Assembly (NCBI RefSeq): GCF_902459505.1
Contig: NC_047095.1
Span: forward strand, 120,105,880-120,169,879
Origin: Geotrypetes seraphini
Taxonomy: Eukaryota; Chordata; Amphibia; Gymnophiona; Dermophiidae
Direction of reading: 5' to 3'
DNA length: 64,000 nucleotides
A program made the translations under genes and the position numbers. Below the pieces are notes generated by a model, which made no database searches, was not told the origin of the DNA, and saw only the letters and a list, made by a program, of their open reading frames with translations. Each line of letters opens with the position of its first letter. Within the stretch, counting starts at the first letter, position 1. This document shows positions 1 through 10,018 of this stretch, in pieces.

Positions 1-349
1 GAAGAATGCTGGTGTAGAAGGACTGAGGTTGAGATGGACACTAAAGAATGACACGGAATGGTTATCCGCGGGGACGGGAACATATTCTGTTCCTGTGTCA
101 TTCTCTAGTACAAGTCAAAGGAGACAGGATGAGGGGTGGAGTCAATGGAAGAATATTTTCAGTTTTGTTACCAGGAATAAGCCCCAGGGCACAAGTGTCT
201 CACTCTGACAGTGCAGTGTCGGTGCTGTGTTGTCAGCTGGCACTGTGGTATCGTCCCTGATGTGCCGTCGTGGTATCTTGGTGCTGGCTGAGTGGATTTC
301 AGCTTCCACAATTCTCTACTCTCTCTCTCTCACTGTTTTTGTATTGTAG

Positions 350-507
350 ATCTTGAGGGTGCCGAGCAGGCCAGGTGCCTCCCAGACCGGCGGGCTTCCT
401 TGTACAATGGACGTGTGATCCTGACGCTAAGCACTGGGGTCTCCTGCTGGGGTCCGGGATTTGATTATGGAGCCTGTGGCCCGGCCTTTGCTCTGAATGG
501 ACTGCAG
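350..507 (+). CDS. TMEM268-like: TMEM268-like membrane protein, first visible coding exon
   Basis: This is the first of seven exons that together encode about 339 residues resembling TMEM268 (C9orf91), a vertebrate two-span membrane protein of little-known function and about 340 residues. The exon follows a pyrimidine-rich acceptor ending TTGTAG and ends at CAG|GTGAGT. It starts with two bases completing a split codon and ends in phase 0. The residues include DRRASLYNGRV and a Cys/Gly-rich patch (VSCWGPGFDYGACGPAFALNG). All seven exons join in frame without stops: 350-507, 765-872, 5466-5627, 5712-5822, 6165-6254, 9794-10018 and 10392-10556. The start codon must lie upstream, in an exon I cannot identify or outside the window. 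The family call is from remembered protein character. Whether it is the TMEM268 orthologue or a paralogue tied to the FKBPL-ATF6B region is open. Confidence 0.75.
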
Positions 508-764
508 GTGAGTAGGGCCTTGTTCCTTGACCTCTGACCCAGCCACACACGGGGACTTCTCCATAGTCAATCCAGGGACAACAGATTTCAGCTAAGGACA
601 ATTCAGCTTTTACCTCATGCAAAATTGTCATTTCTTTAATAAGACATTAACTATTTTTTTTCTGAGGCCCTCCAAGTACCGACAAATCCAAAATGTGGCC
701 CTGCAAAGGGTTTGAGTTTGAGATCACGGCTTTATAACCACCTGTTCTTCATCCCCCTCCCCAG

Positions 765-872
765 GTCCCAGTGGAGGATTATGAGTTACCCTTACGTCAG
801 GTTCTGGACCCTCCGGAAGTCAGACGGTTTCTCTGCTTTAACTCCTCCAGGTTCCTCATGATCCTACCTCCT
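765..872 (+). CDS. TMEM268-like: TMEM268-like, second visible exon
   Basis: The exon has 36 codons and is phase 0 at both ends. The acceptor is CCCCAG|GTC and the donor is CCT|GTAAGT. It encodes VPVEDYELPLRQVLDPPEVR, followed by RFLCFNSSRFLMILPP. The hydrophobic end leads into the membrane exon. The next intron (873-5465) carries a Penelope-like element and a MITE split by SINEs. Confidence 0.8.
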
Positions 873-944
873 GTAAGTCTCGTCTTTCTCTCAAACTAAC
901 ACTTGCAGCACTTATTCCTTTCCCTGGTGCCTCTTCCTCAAACA

Positions 945-2674
945 TATCAGAGAACCAGATCAGTCACAGAGTCCACTGGAGAATAAACCCACCGCACTGA
1001 GTTTATTTCAGAGGTCCGAGACGGGTATCAGACAACCCAACCAACCACTTCGGTTAGAGGGAAATATATTCTTCATATACCCCACGGAACCTCCTCCTCC
1101 GTATTTACTCTTTTTTATTTATTTTTATTTATGTTTAAATTAATCTTTTTATCTTGTCATAGTATTGCGAATTAATTTATTGATTTATTCAGCATTCATG
1201 CTGCCAGTGCTACATAAGTTTGTACTTAGCTTTCAGCTGTAAATATTCCCCTGAACGCCGACGCGTTTCGATTCCTTTATCAAGGCGGCATAGGGAAAGC
1301 TGAAACCCAAATGAAAAGATATTAGCACTCTCCAAACAAGGACTACGCTAAAAATTCAATAAAAATTCAATAAAAAGCATAGCCTTCCCATTAAGTGAAT
1401 ACCTTACCTAGTCAAGTACACTACACACAACCGTAAAGCTGGCCATACATAGATAACATTATCAGAGCTACAGGACGTATTATGTTTAATCTTGAATGTC
1501 TCCCTGTAGCTCTGATAATGTTATCTATGTAATTCAGTGTCCCTGCCCAAAGTTGTATGTAGGCAGAACGACCCGTTCTATATGGGTACGTCTCACTGAA
1601 CATAAATCTAGAGTGTACACTCGTAATGAATCCTCTCCGTTAGTTCGACATTGGTTGAACTGTGGCCACACTTTAAAAGATTTGAAGTGGCGTGTTTTAG
1701 ATCGCATTATTGTAGGGTGGGAGGGTGGGAACATTACCCGGAGATTAAATCGCTGTGAATTCCGTTGGATGTTCATCCTAGACACGATGTCACCTAAAGG
1801 GTTGAATGAAACGTCTGATTGGTTAGCTCAATCAGACCTTTAACTTCTTCGATATTTCTGTCCCTTTAAATCCTTGTCTAAATTCTGCTTTTCCAGTATG
1901 ATAAGTTAATTGAGAGAGTATTTGTCCCTCCCCGGAAATGACGTCAGCTTTGGGGGGGTTTTTAAGTTCAGAGTTCTCACGCCGGAGCTTGTCTTTTGGC
2001 CAGCTTTACGGTTGTGTGTAGTGTACTTGACTAGGTAAGGTATTCACTTAATGGGAAGGCTATGCTTTTTATTGAATTTTTATTGAATTTTTAGCGTAGT
2101 CCTTGTGTGGAGAGTGCTAATATCTTTTCATTTGGGTTTCAGCTTTCCCTATGCCGCCTTGATAAAGGAATCGAAACGCGTCGGCGTTCAGGGGAATATT
2201 TACAGCTGAAAGCTAAGTACAAACTTATTACATTACATTACATTACATTAGTGATTTCTATTCCGCTTGTGCCTTGCGGTTCTAAGCGGATTACATTAGA
2301 AGATGGCTGGACATTTCCAGGCGATGACAATACAATTATTTGTATAACTTTATGTAGCACTGGCAGCATGAATGCTGAATAAATCAATAAATTAATTCGC
2401 AATACCATGACAAGATATACTATGACAAGATAAAAAGATTAATTTAAACATAAATAAAAATAAATAAAAAAGAGTAAATACGGAGGAGGAGGTTCCGTGG
2501 GGTATATGAAGAATATATTTCCCTCTAACCGAAGTGGTTGGTTGGGTTGTCTGATACCCGTCTCGGACCTCTGAAATAAACTCAGTGCGGTGGGTTTATT
2601 CTCCAGTGGACTCTGTGACTGATCTGGTTCTCTGATATATTTGAAATCATTTCAAGGACTTGTCAGTTTGATGG
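945..2674 (+). mobile_element. Penelope-like element with inverted terminal arms
   Basis: Two arms of about 500 bp face each other in opposite orientation (about 945-1445 and 1985-2638). The arms include an ACGCGT-containing motif and the phrase CATTCATGCTGCCAGTG. The flanks carry a 13-bp direct repeat TCTTCCTCAAACA (932-944 and 2675-2687), which fits a target-site duplication. The middle encodes a GIY-YIG-type nuclease segment (1496-1843), the endonuclease class of Penelope-like retroelements. Inverted LTR-like arms are a known feature of that group. No reverse transcriptase part is recognisable, so this is a short, non-autonomous copy. Confidence 0.7.
1496..1843 (+). CDS. GIY-YIG endonuclease segment of a Penelope-like element
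   Basis: The reading frame contains NVIYVIQCPCPKLYVGRTTR followed by an R..EH motif. This matches the GIY-YIG nuclease pattern: aromatic-Ile...Tyr-Val-Gly, conserved Arg, then Glu-His. The Cys pair (CPC) is typical of Penelope-type endonucleases. It lies between the inverted arms of the element. This is an element fragment, not a host gene. Confidence 0.65.
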   Translation: MSPCSSDNVIYVIQCPCPKLYVGRTTRSIWVRLTEHKSRVYTRNESSPLVRHWLNCGHTLKDLKWRVLDRIIVGWEGGNITRRLNRCEFRWMFILDTMSPKGLNETSDWLAQSDL

Positions 2675-2689
2675 TCTTCCTCAAACAGC

Positions 2690-3080
2690 CATCAGTGCTC
2701 CAGCTGTCCTCGAGCTAACCGTTTGGAGGACAGGCCCATTTCTGAGCATGAGACAGCAAGAGAAAACACATCCTGAGCTTTCTGCTCCAGTGTCACTCTG
2801 CAGTACATGAGCGTAAACTGCAATAAGCTGTGACCTTGGAAGACCCCCGAGGGAATTTTCACACGGAGACGGGACACAAAGGAACCTTCAGTTACTTGGA
2901 TTCCTGAGCCAGGACTGCTGATTGTCTTTGGCTCAAGTCCTACACTTGCGTTGACTTCATTTCAGATTCCTCCTGACCTCCTTCCAGTCTGCTCTTTCAA
3001 TTGCCAAACAAGACTACTACACCCATCTGACTTAACTCGCTCAGATCCAACCCTTGCCGTATCTTTGCCACACTGAACTC
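2690..3080. other. Intronic stretch with no recognised feature
   Basis: This part of the TMEM268-like intron lies between the Penelope-like element and the next MITE. I see no conserved open frame, RNA gene or clear repeat in it. Confidence 0.4.
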
Positions 3081-3090
3081 TCCTCCAACC

Positions 3091-4508
3091 CAGTGGAGTA
3101 ATGGGGGGGGGGGGGGGGAGGGCAGGCCGCCCCAGATGCCATGTTGGTGGGGGTGCCGGCACTCCGCCTCCTCCCCTCCCCACGCGTGCGCCCCCCTTCC
3201 CTTCCCCTTTACCTCTAGTTGTTCACCGCCGTGAGAAACAACTTCATCGTGCTCCTCGCGACCGCATTGTCTCTCCCCCCCCCCACTAAAGTCGCTTCTG
3301 GGTGCCGCACATTGGAAGTGATGTCAGAGGGAGAAGCAATGGGGTCGCGAGGAGCACGCTGAACTTCTTGTTCCTCGCAGTGGTGAACCACAGGTATGGG
3401 GAGAGTGTGGCGCAGTGGTTAAAGCTACAGCCCCGACACCCTGGGGTTGTGGGTTCAAACCCATGCTGCTCCTTGTGACCCTGGGCAAGACACTTAATCC
3501 CCCCCATTGCCCCGGGTACACTGGATAGATTGTGAGCCCACAGGACAGACAGGGAAAAATGCTTGAGTACCTGAATAAATTAATGTAAACCATTCTGAGC
3601 TCCCCTGGGAAAACGGTATAGAAAATTGAATAAATAAATAGTGTGAAAAGTTTCAGCCTCTGAAAATCAGAGCTGGTATTGTGACATCATAATGCCTCAT
3701 TCCACCAATAAGAGCCAACCTCATCAATGATGTCACAGTAGCTTGATTCTCCTTTACTTGGCTCACTTCTAATACATTTTGATTTCTAGAGTGGCGCAGT
3801 GGTTAAAGCTACAACCTCAGCACCCTGGGGTTGTGGGTTCAAATCCACACTACTCCTTGTGACCCTGGGCAAGTCACTTAATCCCCCCTTACCCCAGGTA
3901 CATTAGATAGAATGTGAGCCCACTGGGACAGACAGGGAAAATGCTTGAGTACCTGAATAATTTCATATAAACCGTTCTGAGCTCCCCTGGGAGAATGGTA
4001 TAGAAAATTGAATAAATAAATTGTGTGAAAAGCTTCAGGCTCTGGATAACTAGCATTGTGATGTCATAATGCCTCATTCTACCAATAAGAGCCAACCTCA
4101 TCAGTGATGTCACAGGGGCTTGATTCTCCTTTACTTGGCTCACTTCTAATACATTTTGATTTCTAGAGTGGCGCAGTGGTTAAAGCTACAGCCTCAGCAC
4201 CCTGTGGTTGTGGGTTCAAACCCACGCTGCTCCTTGTGACCCTGGGCAAGTCACCTAATCCCCCCTTACCCCAGGTACATTAGATAGATTATGAGCCTGC
4301 AGGGACAGGGGAAAATGCTTGTGCACCTGAATAGATTGATGTGAAACCATTCTGAATGCTTCTGGGAGAACGGTATAGAAAAATGGGGGGGGGGGGGGAA
4401 ATGGGGTAGTGAAGGGTGCACGTGTGTGTAGTGGGGGGATCAGGGAAGGAGCGGGGGGACTGAGATGAGGGCGGGGAAGGGGCACCTCTTACCCTTGCTA
4501 CGCCACTG
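3091..4508. mobile_element. hAT-type MITE split by a SINE array
   Basis: The left end CAGTGGAGTAATGGGG and right end CCCTTGCTACGCCACTG are inverted matches. Both are flanked by the 8-bp duplication CTCCAACC (3083-3090 and 4509-4516), the length made by hAT transposases. The interior has GC-rich blocks with a GTGATGTC/AAGTGATGTCAG inverted motif. A tandem SINE composite (about 3403-4390) interrupts it. Relatives with the same right end occur near 12416, 15236 and 30247. Confidence 0.7.
3403..4390 (+). repeat. Three tandem copies of a tRNA-derived SINE composite
   Basis: Three SINE heads start with GTGGCGCAGTGGTTAAAGC at 3408, 3791 and 4168. Each carries a pol III A box (TGGCGCAGTGG) and, about 35 bp on, a B box (GGGTTCAAACCC). 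The 3' part (GTAAACCATTCTGAGCTC to GAATAAATAAA) resembles local L2 tails. Between copies lies a shared spacer containing TGTGACATCATAATGCCTC and CCAATAAGAGCCAACCTCAT. Repeat spacing is 383 and 377 bp, so this is a local tandem duplication of SINE plus spacer rather than three independent insertions. Confidence 0.75.
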
Positions 4509-4795
4509 CTCCAACCCCTCCATCAGGGAAGGGGTAAAACGTGGACCTTATGGACCTCGCAGATCTCAAACCACACGTCCTTAAAAATCTTTTGCCGTTT
4601 ATTGACAGGTCCGCCTTTTAGCTTATTCCACCGCTTTCCCCGCACGCTCAGCTCAGGCCCCCGGCTCTGCCTTCCCTAATGGCTAAGGAGGGAGGAGGTG
4701 CACCGTGGCTTTTGTTAATTAGCCCGATCGTCCCTTCCTCCAGAGCTCTCCCTCCGTGCCAAATCTGAGAGGCCCCTGGATGGCAAATAGCTGGG

Positions 4796-4826
<31 letters not shown>

Positions 4827-5067
4827 TGCAAAGGTCTGCAGTGCATCTGACCTCACTGACCTCTCGGATCTGAACTGCACATCCTTAAAAATCTGAGGTC
4901 CGTGCCACTTTTAGTCTCCGCATAGATTATGGCTCTGACAGACCTCTATGACACTTTAGCGCTGGTGGATCCTAATATTTCTCCCTCCCTTTGCTAAGAC
5001 TAAAAGTCGCACGGACCTCAGGACAAAAGTTTTGCCGCTAGTCTCAGCATAGGGAGGGGAAACGCAT

Positions 5068-5165
5068 TACATAGAAACATAGAAAATGACGGCAGAAAAG
5101 GGCTATAGCCCACCAAGTCTGCCCATTCCAATTATCCGCCCCCCCGAGTTCACTAGGATCCGTCA
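5068..5165 (-). mobile_element. CR1-type LINE 3' end fragment
   Basis: The short block begins ACATAGAAACATAGAAAATG and continues with GACGGCAGAAAAGGGC. This is the reverse complement of the 3' end seen in the CR1 copies at 34700 and 58680. It is strongly 5'-truncated. Confidence 0.65.
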
Positions 5166-5465
5166 GAGCTAAATGTCACAGAGGGCTGTCAGAGCCAGAG
5201 ACTACAAGTGGCATGGACCTCAGGTTTTTAAGGACATGCGGATTTAGATCCGTGAGATCCGCGTTTTACCCCTCACCCCCCCCCCCCCCATCACTCATCA
5301 CAGGATAACCTTCAGTTCTCAACCCAGTGCTGTGCTTTGTGCCCCAGTGTTAACTCTGCAGTAACTTGTGTTTACATTTCCTACGATGCTGACGAGGGAG
5401 ACTCCTTATCTGTCCTGCCCTGATCTCTCTCTTTCTCTTTGGTTTCTCCGCTTCCCCTGTTTTAG

Positions 5466-5627
5466 GCACTCTATGTCCTGGCCTGGTGCGCTCTTTTCTC
5501 AACCTTTCATCTCTTTCTGCGCTCTTTCATCGAGGAATATCTCATCCTGTCCTGCTTGGGGTTCGGCGCAGCGGCTGTTATCCTTGCTGGCGTTGTCGCT
5601 CTGCTCCTCTGGCGAAGTCGCGATTGG
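5466..5627 (+). CDS. TMEM268-like: TMEM268-like, membrane-spanning exon
   Basis: The exon has 54 codons and is phase 0 on both sides, with acceptor TTTTAG and donor TGG|GTAAGC. It encodes two hydrophobic helices, ALYVLAWCALFSTFHLFL and then LSCLGFGAAAVILAGVVALL. A short charged turn (RSFIEEY) separates them, and they are followed by a basic stop-transfer motif (WRSRDW). A hairpin of two spans is the hallmark topology of TMEM268. Most of the window's annotation as a membrane protein rests on this exon. Confidence 0.82.
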
Positions 5628-5711
5628 GTAAGCAATGGGGCTCCTGCGGTCTTGTGCATGTCCTCCTTGCCCCTGAGCCCTGATCATTGACCTTCCACCC
5701 CCCCTGTGCAG

Positions 5712-5822
5712 ATCGTTGTGAACAGTGATGTGCGCCTGATGAAAGCCAACGAAAAGCTGCATAGTCACCGGCTGCTGGTGGGACTGTCGGACTACATGGA
5801 GAAATGCACAGGGCGCCTGCAA
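5712..5822 (+). CDS. TMEM268-like: TMEM268-like exon after the membrane hairpin
   Basis: The exon has 37 codons in phase 0, after the acceptor CCCCTGTGCAG. The donor CAA|GTATCC is weaker than consensus. It encodes NSDVRLMKANEKLHSHRLLV and then LSDYMEKCTGRLQ, a soluble helical segment. Only 84 bp of intron separates it from the membrane exon. Confidence 0.8.
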
Positions 5823-5893
5823 GTATCCTTTGGAGGTGCAGCTTGGTGGGATGGGGGTGAGGCGCGCTTGCGTGCGTTTGTGTTCATCCATGT

Positions 5894-6087
5894 CAGGGCT
5901 GCCCTAGTCCGGTCCTCGAGATCTACTGGCAGGCCAGGTTTTCAGGATATCCACAATGAATATGCATGAGAGAGATTTGCATACCAAGATGGCAGTGCAG
6001 GCAAATCTCTCTCATGCATGTTCATTGTGGATATCCTGAAAACCTGGCCTGCCAGTAGATCTCGAGGACCGGACTTGGGCAGCCCTG
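5894..6087. mobile_element. Palindromic hAT MITE, 194 bp
   Basis: The termini are CAGGGCTGCCCTAGTCCGG and its near-complement. Long arms contain GTTTTCAGGATATCCACAAT and AATATGCATGAGAGAG. An 8-bp duplication ATCCATGT flanks it (5886-5893, 6088-6095). The arms are almost identical, suggesting a fairly young copy. Confidence 0.85.
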
Positions 6088-6164
6088 ATCCATGTGGTCT
6101 CGTTCATCCGTGTGGTCTCATTGTATGCTTTACAGTATTTTCTCTTGAGTCCTTTCCTCCCCAG

Positions 6165-6254
6165 CTCACCTTCTGCTTTTTTGATGTGGGGGACTGTCTG
6201 CAAAGACTGACCCAGCTGCTGGAGGGGAGTCCAGGCTCCCAGAATCCCCTGCAG
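6165..6254 (+). CDS. TMEM268-like: TMEM268-like exon with FFDVGDCLQRL
   Basis: The exon has 30 codons in phase 0. The acceptor is CCTCCCCAG and the donor is CAG|GTAAAT. It encodes LTFCFFDVGDCLQRLTQLLE and then GSPGSQNPLQ. It lies 77 bp beyond the MITE at 5894-6087, so that insertion narrowly missed the acceptor region. Confidence 0.8.
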
Positions 6255-6420
6255 GTAAATGAACCAAGCTACTTTGTGTGCATGAAAGAGATAGGGAGTG
6301 GAGGTGCGCCATCTGCAGGCTGATATAATAAACTGCACTGTTCATTCTTTTACACACCAAAATGATGTACAAGGAAAAATATTTAGTGCCCAGAACTGCA
6401 AGAACGATGAGGGTAACTAA

Positions 6421-6691
6421 TAGAGAATGACAAGGGGGACAAATTTTCCCTGTCCCTAGAGGATCTCTCTATCCCCCTCCTGGCCCCCCAAATTCTGTCC
6501 CTTTTCCTGCCCCATTCCAGCAAGCTCTGTCCTCATCTGCACAAGCTTTGAATGCTTAAAAATCATAAGTGTTTGAGGCTTGTGCAGTTAGGGCAGAGCT
6601 TGCAGGAATGGGGCAGGGACAGAACTCACGGGGATGGGATGGGGATATTGAGATCCCACAGGGATAAATTTGTCCCCCATATCATCCTCTA
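6421..6691. mobile_element. hAT MITE with TAGAGAATGAC ends
   Basis: The termini TAGAGAATGACA and its degraded complement ATCATCCTCTA are flanked by GTAACTAA and GTAATTAA (one mismatch in 8 bp). The interior is the GGGGACAAATTT / GGCAGGGACAG family also seen at 33483-34812 and 60376-61615. Confidence 0.7.
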
Positions 6692-6958
6692 GTAATTAAT
6701 GATAAGGTATCTTCCAGCTAATGCATGCAAATGAGCCTCATATGAGATGACATGTAAAGCGGCAGAAGGAACTCAAAATGCTAAAACATTTTTACTTCTG
6801 TTTAAACACTGAAACTTTATTCCACCCCGGAGATGAAGTTTTCACTTCCGATTACCAATCTGAGGAAGAAGCGGATTTAAAAATTTGGACCTTGGATCAC
6901 CCAGTAGGGTCCCTTGTGCACAGGTAGCCTGGGACCTGGATCCCTGAGCCCTCTAGCT

Positions 6959-7085
6959 TAGTGGTTCTTAAACCTGTCTTGGGAACCACCTGCCAGTTAG
7001 GTTTTCAGGATTTCCCTAATGAATATGGCATGAGATAGATTTGTATGCCTGTCATCTCCATTATATGCAAATCTGCCTTGAGCAA
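6959..7085. mobile_element. Degenerate half of a palindromic hAT MITE
   Basis: The sequence TAGTGGTTCTTAAACCTGTC, then GTTTTCAGGATTTCCCTAAT and ATGCAAATCTGCCTTG, resembles the left half of the element at 29042-29237. The right half is missing or too diverged to recognise. Confidence 0.45.
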
Positions 7086-7170
7086 TTTGAAGGAACTTTT
7101 TTTAAAATCAGGCTGAACCATCTACTTTCAGCTAGTAATAATAATAATAATAATAACTTTATTCTTCTAA

Positions 7171-8052
7171 TAGTCTTATAGCCCGTTACATTATATATGT
7201 GTGTGTGTCTGTCTTTATTTTTTTTTCTCTCTCCTTAGCCGCTTTCTGTATTTGTCTGTCTTTTTTTATTTTTTCCTTGGCTGTCCACTACCACCCCTTG
7301 CCTGCTCCCCCCTGTCCATTTTCCCTTCCTTTTACCTCCCCTGTGTCCTCCACCACCCCATCACTGCTCACCTTATCCAGCAGAAGCCCTTCTCCCTTTG
7401 ATTTACCTCCCCCTGTCCATCATCACCTCCTTCCTGCTCCCCCTGTCCAGCAGTAGGCCTGTCTTCATTTTTCTGCCCCCCCTCCCTGTTCATCAACACC
7501 TCTTCCCCTGTCCATCAACCCCTTTTCTGCCCCTCCATTTCCGTGTGTTGCAGCATTTCCCTCCCACCCCACTTCCCTGTGCAGTATTTTCCTCCCCCCC
7601 CATACCTTCCTCCTGAACTCCAAGCCCTACTTATGTTAAAATGCTTTCCGGGTTTGGCTGCCGCGGCCTGCAGCCGCCGACAGCCGTCACGGCCAGCAGC
7701 CGCGGCGGCCGACATCCGACTCAGGGGGGGGGGGAGGAAGAGAGAGAGTGGAGAGAGTACTGTAGGGGCATGCGCACTCCTACCTGCGGGTCCCTACATC
7801 GCGGTGACGGCAAAGAGCAATAATGGAGCACTGGTGCGCAAGGGAACGACGGCGGCGGGGACGGCCAACTTACAGGAAGGGAGGGAACGCAGGCGGGGAT
7901 CGAGAGAGTAGCCACCGCTGCGTCTTTCAACAGGGAGCAGGCCAGACCGGAAGCCGCGCCTGCGCACTTCCTATGGGTCGCTACAGCTCACGGAAAACCG
8001 GCGCACGCATAGGATGTGCGCATGCGCGGCCTAGCGTTTTATTCTATTAGGT
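7171..8052 (-). mobile_element. Non-autonomous Helitron, minus orientation
   Basis: Read on the minus strand, the 5' end CCTAATAGAATAAAACG and following GCGCATGCGC match the better-kept Helitron at 47367. The 3' end ATGTAACGGGCTATAAGACTA matches that copy's terminus. The interior is CT-rich on the + strand, with loosely repeated CCCTGTCCA blocks, and then GC-rich. It interrupts an L2 3' tail: TAATAA-rich L2 end at 7135-7170, and the rest of the L2 end from 8053. Terminal bases are diverged, so the borders are approximate. Confidence 0.6.
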
Positions 8053-8235
8053 ACCGCCATAATCGTGCGACTTCTAGGCGGTTTACATTGAAGACAGCTG
8101 GACAATCAGCGAGTTACAATATACAGTTTGTTTAGAATTTCAGAGGGGGGCATATTAGGAAAAAAAGAAAAGGAATTAGTGTTTGGTGTAGTTAATGTTT
8201 AGGTGATATATCTGTGACTTTTCTAAAAGCGATGT
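8053..8235 (-). mobile_element. L2-like LINE 3' end, host of the Helitron insertion
   Basis: The sequence GTACCGCCATAATCGTGCGA and CTAGGCGGTTTACATTGAA is the complement of L2 tails found elsewhere here (GTAAACCGC...GCGGTA). With the TAA-repeat at 7135-7170 it forms one tail, split by the Helitron. Confidence 0.5.
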
Positions 8236-8524
8236 AGGTCAGTCTAGCTCCATTAAACCCCTTTGTAGCTGTATACAATGTGATTTAAAAACTTTCCCTT
8301 CCTTTTTCTCCCCTTTTGTCTCATACCCTTCATAATCAAGTCTTTGTATCGACCTTATCCCCCCATTTTTATTTTGCTTTTTATATATATCTCTAATTGT
8401 TTTTATAATTTTTATTTCTTATTATTGTAAACTGACCAGCTACTTGTGATGGTCGTTATATCAAAATATTAATAAATGTGTGCTGGATTAATCACTTGCA
8501 AGCACGTGTCAATCCCACCCTGCC

Positions 8525-8790
8525 ACCGTTTAGAGAATTGCGTTCCCAGCAAAGGTTGACGCTGGAAATGTAGGCCAGGGTTTTCAAGGCCAACATTTCC
8601 AGCACCTAACTTTTGACGTGAAGCGCGCCTACGGTAACACCTGCTGGTGCCTAGCGCTACTTCCGGCGTTAGCCACATCTGCAGTGGCTTTAGGGGCCAG
8701 TGAATGCCTCTGGAGACGTGATTCTGGCGCCTTTTTTTTTTTTTTTTTGGCTCCTGGAAATCTCTGTTAAAAACAACTTTTAAACGACGT
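8525..8790. repeat. Foldback MITE with central hairpin
   Basis: A hairpin GCTGGAAATGTAGGCC / GGCCAACATTTCCAGC lies inside a GCGCC-rich block. The same layout (ATGTAGGCCAGGGTTTT between complementary arms) recurs at 46270-46620. I assign it to a shared MITE family of unknown superfamily; the ends are not resolved. Confidence 0.45.
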
Positions 8791-8842
8791 TTCCCTCTTA
8801 ACTTAGGCAGCGGAAGGGCGCCTCTCAACGTGTTAAGTACAA

Positions 8843-9720
8843 ATGAAATTGAACGAGTCCAAAACAAAACTACTTTGGCTCGGCCCAATATTAGGTCATT
8901 TACCCACCTCCATCCCATTATCTTCCGGCTCCACTCTTCAGCTTGAGTTTTCAAGCAAAGTCCTTGGCATAATCATAGACTCCTCTCTCTCCTTCAAGGA
9001 CCACCTCAACTTCTTGGTAAAAAAATGCTTCTTTAGTCTTCATATGCTGAGGAAAGTGAGATCGTACTTTAATCATTCTCACTTCGTCGTCCTTGTTCAA
9101 TCCACCATCCTCTCTAGACTGGATTATTGCAACTCCATCTATTTAAGCCTAACTAAAAAAAAACAACTCCATAGACTTCAGCTAATCCAGAACACCGCGG
9201 CCAAGCTTATTTTCGCTAAAGGCAAGTTCGACCACGTCTCCCCACTCCTGTCCAAACTTCACTGGCTTCCAGTTCACTCCAGAGTCCTCTTTAAATGTGC
9301 CTGTTTAGCTTTCAAGATCCTACATGGCATCCTCCCTCCCGTTATCCCTCTCTTCTGGAACTCCTCTAACCCTAATTCCACTAGATCCTCCCAAAAACTG
9401 AAACTATCATTCCCCTCTGCAAAAGGTATATCCCGCGTAGGAAAACTAGGAACATCCCTCCCCTTTAGAACCACAGAACTCTGGAACAACCTCACATCCC
9501 CGCTCAGAATTTCAAGCTCCCTTCAATCCTTCCGCAAACACTTGAAAACTTGGCTCTTTTCAAAAATCTAACACCTCCCGCTCTTTGGTTCTTTATCTTC
9601 CTAGCTCCTTTCGTATAACCCTTCATTGTAGCTCCTTTTCAACCTAACCCTGTAAACCGTGCCGAGCTCTACGCTTGTGAAGATGGTGCGGTATACAAAC
9701 CTAAGGTTTAGTTTAGTTTA
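8843..9720 (+). mobile_element. L2-like LINE, reverse transcriptase C-terminal part and 3' tail
   Basis: A 242-codon open frame (8843-9571) reads MKLNESKTKLLWLGP, then SSKVLGIIIDSSLSFKDHL, LDYCNSIYLSL, and HWLPVHSRVLFK. This is the typical order in the C-terminal third of L2/CR1-clade ORF2. The tail has GTAAACCGTGCCGAGCTC and ends in a GTTTAGTTTA repeat. The copy is 5'-truncated upstream of the catalytic domain, but the remaining frame is open. It lies in the intron between TMEM268-like exons 6165-6254 and 9794-10018. Confidence 0.8.
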
Positions 9721-9793
9721 AGTTAGGGCACCGTTAATAGAATATGGGCCATTGTAAATTATAATATAATTCTTGCAATCATTTCTGGGACAG

Positions 9794-10018
9794 GGAAAGA
9801 TGCGCCAGAGACTTGGGCGATTCTTGATCGGTGTGACAGAGGGTGGCCCCGCTCTCCCGCAGGTTGCAGAAATTGAGGAAGCGGATACAGAGGAGACGCC
9901 TTTGCTGGACAGGAGCAGAGACAGAAAAGAGAGCCGCGAGGCTGCTGGACCAGGAAAGCCTCGATCGGCGCTGGCCCACACTGTGGTTATCAACCTAATT
10001 CCCAGAGGCACTTCCCAG
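9794..10018 (+). CDS. TMEM268-like: TMEM268-like, acidic/charged cytosolic exon
   Basis: The exon has 75 codons in phase 0, ending at CAG|GTACCA. The acceptor is TTCTGGGACAG with a weak pyrimidine tract, so a few bases of uncertainty remain at the left edge. It encodes MRQRLGRFLIGVTEGG, an acidic stretch EIEEADTEETPLLDR, a basic stretch SRDRKESREAAG, and HTVVINLIPRGTSQ. An EETPLL sequence of this form resembles an acidic dileucine sorting signal. That is a guess about trafficking, not a demonstrated site. Confidence 0.75.

Noticed and set aside
299-631. Minus-strand open frame opposite the first TMEM268-like exon
   Set aside because: It spans both exon and intron sequence on the wrong strand and has no recognisable domain.
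945-2674. LTR retrotransposon
   Set aside because: The terminal arms are inverted rather than direct, and the inner nuclease is GIY-YIG, which points to a Penelope-like element.
3408-3480. A true tRNA gene at the pol III boxes
   Set aside because: Boxes A and B are present but the sequence does not fold as a complete tRNA and continues into a SINE body; three tandem copies confirm the repeat.
7515-8050. CpG island near 7.6-8.0 kb as an alternative promoter
   Set aside because: The CpG-rich block lies within the minus-oriented Helitron copy and matches the GC-rich part of the copy at 47.4 kb.
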